Below are positions 31,942-34,265 of a DNA stretch of 34,265 nucleotides, piece after piece. The stretch comes from Leptolyngbyaceae cyanobacterium SM1_4_3. GTDB taxonomy: Bacteria > Cyanobacteriota > Cyanobacteriia > Elainellales > Elainellaceae. The notes below the pieces were generated by a model. The model saw only the letters and a list, made by a program, of their open reading frames with translations, was not told the DNA's origin and made no database searches. How positions within the stretch are numbered: the first letter of the stretch is position 1; each line of letters starts with the position of its first letter. Where the stretch lies: positions 1-34,265 of the forward strand of contig JAAUTN010000029.1 in the NCBI GenBank assembly GCA_012031415.1. Direction: 5' to 3'. Made by a program: the position numbers and the translations under genes.

Positions 31942-33888
31942 ATGATGTCCATTTACAGATTCCTAAAGCCCTCAGTGTTAACTGCGGGTGCAATTAGCCT
32001 GGTTGGTCTACTGAGTGCTAATCCAGCAGATGCGTTTACGCTGACGGTGCTGCACAACAACGACGGGGAATCCGTTCTTCTACCCAGCGGCGACAGCGGA
32101 GAAATTGGTGGGGCGGCTCGTTTTACCAGCCTGATCAAGGACCTGCAAACTAATGCCACCACTGATGGTGTGATTACTTTATCTTCAGGAGACAACTTCC
32201 TGGCAGGGACAGCGTTTAACGCCAGTTTGCAAGATGGCGTTTTCTATGACGCAATTGTTCTAAATGAAATTGGTTACGATGCGATCGCCCTCGGCAACCA
32301 CGACTTTGACTTCGGCCCAGACATTCTGGCTGACTTCATCAGCAGCGACCAGTTCACCACTCCAGTTCCTTTTCTCAGCTCCAACCTCGACTTTAGCAAT
32401 GAGCCTCGTCTGCAAGATCTAGTTGAGCAAGGACGCATTGCCAGCAGCGTAGTAGTTGAAAAAGCTGGAGAGCGGATTGGGGTCATCGGTGCTACTACAC
32501 CTCTACTCGCATCTATCTCTAGCCCCCGCAATGTTGAAATCGACTCCAATATTGCCGGAGCAGTTCAAGCTGAAATCGATGCCCTGGAAGCTCAAGGCAT
32601 CAACAAAATCATCCTAATCAGTCACCTGCAATCCGTTAATGAGGAATTGGCTCTAATTCCACAACTAAGTGGGGTAGACATAGTGGTTGCGGGAGGCGGA
32701 AGCGAACTGCTAGCCAACGAAACCGACCCACTGCTGCCCGATGACGTGCCTGCGGTCAGTGGAGAATCTCCAGTGTTTGGCGCTTATCCGCTGACTGCAA
32801 ACAATGCAGACGGTGAAGCTGTTCCAGTCGTTACAACCAGCGGTGAATATCGATATGTTGGTCAGCTTGAAATTGAGTTTGACGATGAAGGTAAAGTGAC
32901 AGCCTTTAACGGCGGACCTGTTCGCGTTTTTGGCGAAGATGGAATCGGATTTGACCCCACTGTACAAGCTGAAGCCGTTGCTCCAGTTGAGGAATCCATT
33001 GAAGAGTTAGCCGAAAACGTGCTGGCAACCAGCGAAGTAGATCTGGACGGACAGCGAACCGCAGTTAGAACTCAGGAAACCAACTTAGGAAATTTAATTG
33101 CTGATGCGCTGCTGGCAACAGGGATTGACCTGGCAGATGATTTTGGCATCACGACTCCTACGGTTGCCCTGCAAAACGGAGGCGGCATTCGGAATAGTTC
33201 AATTATTTCGGCAGGCGATTTCACCGAGCTGGATACCTTCAACATTCTGCCCTTTGCCAACTTTGTTAGCGTCGTTCCTGAAGTTACAGCAGAGAACTTC
33301 AAGGAAATCTTAGAGAATGCTGTTTCAAATGTTGAAGGCATCGATGGTCGCTTCGCTCAAATTTCTGGCTTCAAGTTTGCCTATGACCCCGCTGGAACGG
33401 CTCAAGTGATTGACCTTGAGACAAGTGAAATCACAACAACTGGCACGCGGGTAACAACGGTCATTTTGGATGACGGTACGGTAATCGTTGAAGATGGGCA
33501 AGTGGTTGCAAATGCGCCTGCTATTTCCATTGCTACGATTGACTTTTTAGCGCGGGGCGGCGACCAGTATCCCTTCGATGGGGCTGAGTTTACTAACCTG
33601 GGTGTGAGCTACCAGCAAGCTCTGGCAAACTATGTGACGAACGTACTGGATGGTCGGATTACTGAGGAACTCTATGCGGCAGATGGCAACACGCGCACTT
33701 TTGTAGGTGAGATTCCAGCCGATTTGATTCCTACTCCAGGAGAACCCGGAACTCCAGGAGAACCCGGAACTCCAGGTGAACCGGGAGATCCGAGCGTTTC
33801 TGTTCCAGAACCTACTTCCGCCCTGGCGATGCTAGTATTTGGAGCGCTAGGTGCAGGTTCCCTCTGGCAGCGCAAGCGCAGAGCATAG
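31942..33888 (+). CDS. secreted 5'-nucleotidase/UshA-like metallophosphatase with PEP-CTERM anchor
   Basis: Exported calcineurin-like 5'-nucleotidase/2',3'-cyclic phosphodiesterase. Signal peptide 1-31 (cleavage ANPADA-FTL). The metallophosphatase domain (about 32-330) has HNNDGES (38-44), SSGDN (81-85), GNHDFDFG (118-125) and ISHLQS; the usual Asp-x-His at the first site is Asp-Gly-Glu here, as in the HNNDGES subfamily. The C-terminal nucleotidase domain (about 365-600) has TNLGNLIADALL, LQNGGGIR, ILPFANFVSVV and FLARGGDQYPF. A collagen-like GEPGTP linker follows, then PEP-CTERM: VPEPTSALAMLVFGALGAG...WQRKRRA, a sorting signal for exosortase. So it is likely held at the cell surface to free phosphate from nucleotides. 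A Pho box precedes it. Confidence 0.93.
   Translation: MMSIYRFLKPSVLTAGAISLVGLLSANPADAFTLTVLHNNDGESVLLPSGDSGEIGGAARFTSLIKDLQTNATTDGVITLSSGDNFLAGTAFNASLQDGVFYDAIVLNEIGYDAIALGNHDFDFGPDILADFISSDQFTTPVPFLSSNLDFSNEPRLQDLVEQGRIASSVVVEKAGERIGVIGATTPLLASISSPRNVEIDSNIAGAVQAEIDALEAQGINKIILISHLQSVNEELALIPQLSGVDIVVAGGGSELLANETDPLLPDDVPAVSGESPVFGAYPLTANNADGEAVPVVTTSGEYRYVGQLEIEFDDEGKVTAFNGGPVRVFGEDGIGFDPTVQAEAVAPVEESIEELAENVLATSEVDLDGQRTAVRTQETNLGNLIADALLATGIDLADDFGITTPTVALQNGGGIRNSSIISAGDFTELDTFNILPFANFVSVVPEVTAENFKEILENAVSNVEGIDGRFAQISGFKFAYDPAGTAQVIDLETSEITTTGTRVTTVILDDGTVIVEDGQVVANAPAISIATIDFLARGGDQYPFDGAEFTNLGVSYQQALANYVTNVLDGRITEELYAADGNTRTFVGEIPADLIPTPGEPGTPGEPGTPGEPGDPSVSVPEPTSALAMLVFGALGAGSLWQRKRRA
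33733..33786 (+). repeat. 18-bp tandem repeat (3 units) coding the GEPGTP linker
   Basis: ACTCCAGGAGAACCCGGA at 33733-33750 and 33751-33768, with a third, slightly changed copy at 33769-33786. It encodes TPGEPG three times, a flexible spacer before the PEP-CTERM signal. Confidence 0.9.
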
Positions 33889-33951
33889 AATGCTCTGAAG
33901 TAGAGTGCTTTGAAGCTTAGCCACGATTTCTAACTGAATACAAACTTCTTG

Positions 33952-33983
33952 ATACCCAGCAGACTGCTGGGTATTTTTCTTGC
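33952..33983 (+). terminator. Rho-independent terminator after the 5'-nucleotidase gene
   Basis: Perfect 10-bp stem ATACCCAGCA (33952-33961), loop GAC, TGCTGGGTAT (33965-33974), followed by TTTTCTTG. It lies 63 bp after the stop codon. Confidence 0.9.
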
Positions 33984-34030
33984 AATGGGGGAAATCCTGG
34001 TAGTGCGGGAGTGATGAAAGCAAGTTGAGG

Positions 34031-34265
34031 CATAGCTGCTCAGTCATTCCGCATAGGATTGCGGATTAAATAACCTGTGGGGTGGGTGTCTCACCTGCCC
34101 GGACGGGCAAAATGCCCATCCCACAAAATGTGCAGCTTATTTAATTCTCATTCCATAGCTGCTCGGTCATTCCGCACTGCTGCTCGGTCATTCCGCACTC
34201 GCGCTCGGTTATTCCGCACTGCGACTCGGTTATTCCGCATAGCGCTCAGTCGTTCCGCACTGCTC
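34031..34265. repeat. 21-bp tandem repeat array running off the right edge
   Basis: Units of the form CA(T/C)(A/T)GCTGCTCGGTCATTCCG: one at 34031-34051, then five at about 34153-34257 (the last 20 bp), continuing past the window. No unique spacers, so not CRISPR. The period of seven codons leaves open frames on both strands (minus strand reads RNDRAAV-like repeats, plus strand ARSFRTA-like), but no start, ribosome site or family is seen. Confidence 0.85.
34052..34152. repeat. palindromic MITE-like element inside the 21-bp array
   Basis: About 101 bp between two array units that share the same variant. It contains an inverted pair ATTAAATAA (34065-34073)/TTATTTAAT and, inside, TGTGGGGTGGG against GCCCATCCCACA plus a CTGCCCGGACGGGCA core. 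The GGGCAAAATGCCCATCCCACA part is related to the repeat at 14974-15067. CATTCC stands at both borders. Confidence 0.6.

Noticed and set aside
31719-31952. 77-codon minus-strand frame upstream of the nucleotidase
   Set aside because: It covers the Pho box and promoter of the next gene and has no protein-like features.
34153-34265. Tandem repeats at the window end as a CRISPR array
   Set aside because: Units abut directly with a 21-bp period and no unique spacers; no cas gene is near.

Overview
The window is cyanobacterial. The evidence is dense HIP1 octamers (GCGATCGC), a one-helix high-light-inducible protein, a SigA-type primary sigma factor, a CAAD-tailed valyl-tRNA synthetase, a DUF2839 protein, a TIGR02450 protein, an HmpF-like coiled-coil protein, and cyanobacterial palindromic and heptanucleotide (STRR) repeats. 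HmpF-like and repeat content suggest a filamentous, Leptolyngbya/Oscillatoria-like organism; that is inference. No phage, transposase, rRNA, tRNA or CRISPR array was found.

Layout: (1) 1-1304, end of a GyrA/ParC-type topoisomerase subunit, followed on the minus strand by an unlisted 56-residue ORF. (2) 2014-4961, an orphan MalK-type ABC ATPase, hli with a possible HLR1 site and a terminator, and convergent sigA. (3) 4962-9789, a repeat-bearing spacer, a two-helix membrane protein, a TIGR02450 protein, a GH116 beta-glucosidase and a short HmpF-like protein. (4) 10070-14800, valS with a CAAD thylakoid anchor and two overlapping arsenosugar-type glycosyltransferases. (5) 15113-18775, a PotC-like permease, a PotA-like ATPase and an aminobutyraldehyde dehydrogenase, which read as a polyamine uptake and breakdown module. 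(6) 18966-20806, a PRC-barrel/helical-repeat protein and a polyprenyl-phosphate sugar transferase. (7) 21084-27511, one giant gene of about 2,142 codons: N-terminal helical/coiled-coil part, about 1,170 residues of acidic disordered sequence with repeated TLEDLF-like motifs, a divergent Hsp70/actin-fold ATPase and an unknown C-terminal tail. (8) 28098-31688, lumenal/periplasmic PrxQ, arogenate dehydrogenase, a DinG-like protein without a Walker A lysine, and DUF2839. (9) 31942-33888, a Pho-box-preceded, PEP-CTERM-tagged 5'-nucleotidase, then a strong terminator and a 21-bp tandem array that runs off the right edge.

Six single-base indels, mostly at short homopolymers, break three otherwise well-conserved genes (topoisomerase subunit twice, aldehyde dehydrogenase once, giant gene three times). 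Correcting them restores whole-codon lengths, so I treat these genes as probably intact and the breaks as probable consensus errors, without excluding real slippage.

The most novel-looking item is the giant Hsp70-like protein. Next are the GATGAGG heptamer array that supplies both the potC stop and the potA start, the walker-less DinG-like protein, the short HmpF paralogue and the palindromic element that seems to have split the terminal 21-bp array.
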